21,159 nt of DNA from the NCBI GenBank assembly GCA_027338645.1, contig DAHWSH010000026.1, positions 1 to 21,159 on the forward strand. The letters are read 5' to 3'. Origin of the DNA: JAJZIH01 sp021785265 (GTDB lineage: Bacteria > Pseudomonadota > Gammaproteobacteria > JAKAQQ01). Positions 20,936 through 21,159 of the stretch are shown piece after piece; the first letter of the stretch is position 1, and each line of letters starts with the position of its first letter. The translations under genes and the position numbers were made by a program. The notes beneath the pieces were generated by a model. It was not told where the DNA came from. It saw only the letters and a list, made by a program, of their open reading frames with translations, and did no database searches.

Positions 20936-21159
20936 ATGATCGAGCTCTCGCCTTCGACGTACTACTCCGCGCGGATTCCGTGAGCGCGAGGACGCCGAAC
21001 TGCGTGACGCCATCGAAGCGGTCCAAATGGACTTTCCCAGCGCCAGCTACCGCACGGTACAGGTGTGCCTGCGACGGTGCGGGCGGTGGGTGGGCGAGCG
21101 GCGGATCCGGCGGATTATGCGGCAATTCTCGCTCCATTGTGCACACGACCGACTCCAAC
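20936..21159 (+). pseudogene. IS3-family orfB transposase, partial, cut by window end
   Basis: The plus strand encodes MIELSPSTYYSAR, then after a frame change RGFREREDAELRDAIEAVQM and DFPSASYRTVQVCLRR, then VGERRIRRIMRQFSL. This is the HTH_21-like N-terminal region of an IS3 orfB product, just before the integrase core. The frame break near 20975 suggests it is already decayed, and the catalytic DDE domain would lie beyond the window. Its 5' end abuts the IS630 pseudogene. Confidence 0.75.

Noticed and set aside
1..21159. tRNA, rRNA and CRISPR arrays
   Set aside because: No T-loop/anticodon pattern, rRNA-like sequence or regularly spaced repeats were seen on either strand by eye. A tRNAscan or CRISPR search would settle it.

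Overview
The window is GC-rich, densely coding bacterial DNA that looks like a gammaproteobacterial chromosome. It has an mpl-type peptidoglycan-recycling ligase, and a rubredoxin-thiD-thiE ... hemL order like the thiD-thiE-hemL neighbourhood of Pseudomonas. A decayed bo3-type ubiquinol oxidase subunit and a DsrE-family sulfur protein hint at a chemolithotroph or acidophile relative. That last point is a guess, because no rRNA or other taxonomic marker is present.

The layout alternates between conserved core blocks and accessory islands. (1) 1-2390: an IS5-family insertion sequence with visible ends, followed leftward-reading by a Fic-family gene with a translationally coupled 46-residue ORF and a palindromic promoter region. 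(2) 2388-6217: a tightly overlapping leftward operon (DUF1499 membrane protein > TVP38/TMEM64 protein > TIGR04283-type GT2 > sterol-desaturase-type oxygenase > TIGR04282-type transferase), which looks like a membrane-lipid or glycoconjugate pathway. (3) 6299-7642: a CNNM/CorC-like hemolysin-family transporter. (4) 7714-9432: rubredoxin, divergent from the thiamine genes thiD and thiE. (5) 9433-10990: an island between thiE and hemL carrying a TumE-type toxin and HTH antitoxin pair with a well-formed promoter/operator, plus the tail of a dead transposase. (6) 11015-12789: an ABC-2 exporter (ATPase and permease). (7) 12868-18385: hemL, a DedA-LssY fusion protein, a caa3-type CtaG assembly protein and mpl. 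(8) 18391-21159: a graveyard of mobile and decayed DNA holding a tyrosine recombinase tail, a cyoA pseudogene, a DsrE gene paired with a 43-residue Cys/Met-rich membrane protein, an IS630 transposase pseudogene and an IS3 orfB piece that runs off the end.

The most interesting signals are these. A roughly 30-base box lies in inverted orientation at both outer edges of the 2.4-9.75 kb core block, pointing outward into the two toxin-like modules. The Fic protein has Gln where the catalytic His should be, with a coupled mini-ORF. The TumE/TumA-like pair has a TTGACA-N17-TATGGT promoter, an overlapping perfect operator and a near-leaderless toxin start. An arsenosugar-type glycosyltransferase pair is embedded in a lipid-like operon without visible arsenic genes. 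The DsrE gene is paired with a tiny membrane protein. I saw no tRNA, rRNA, CRISPR array or TPP riboswitch. All family assignments come from reading motifs by eye.
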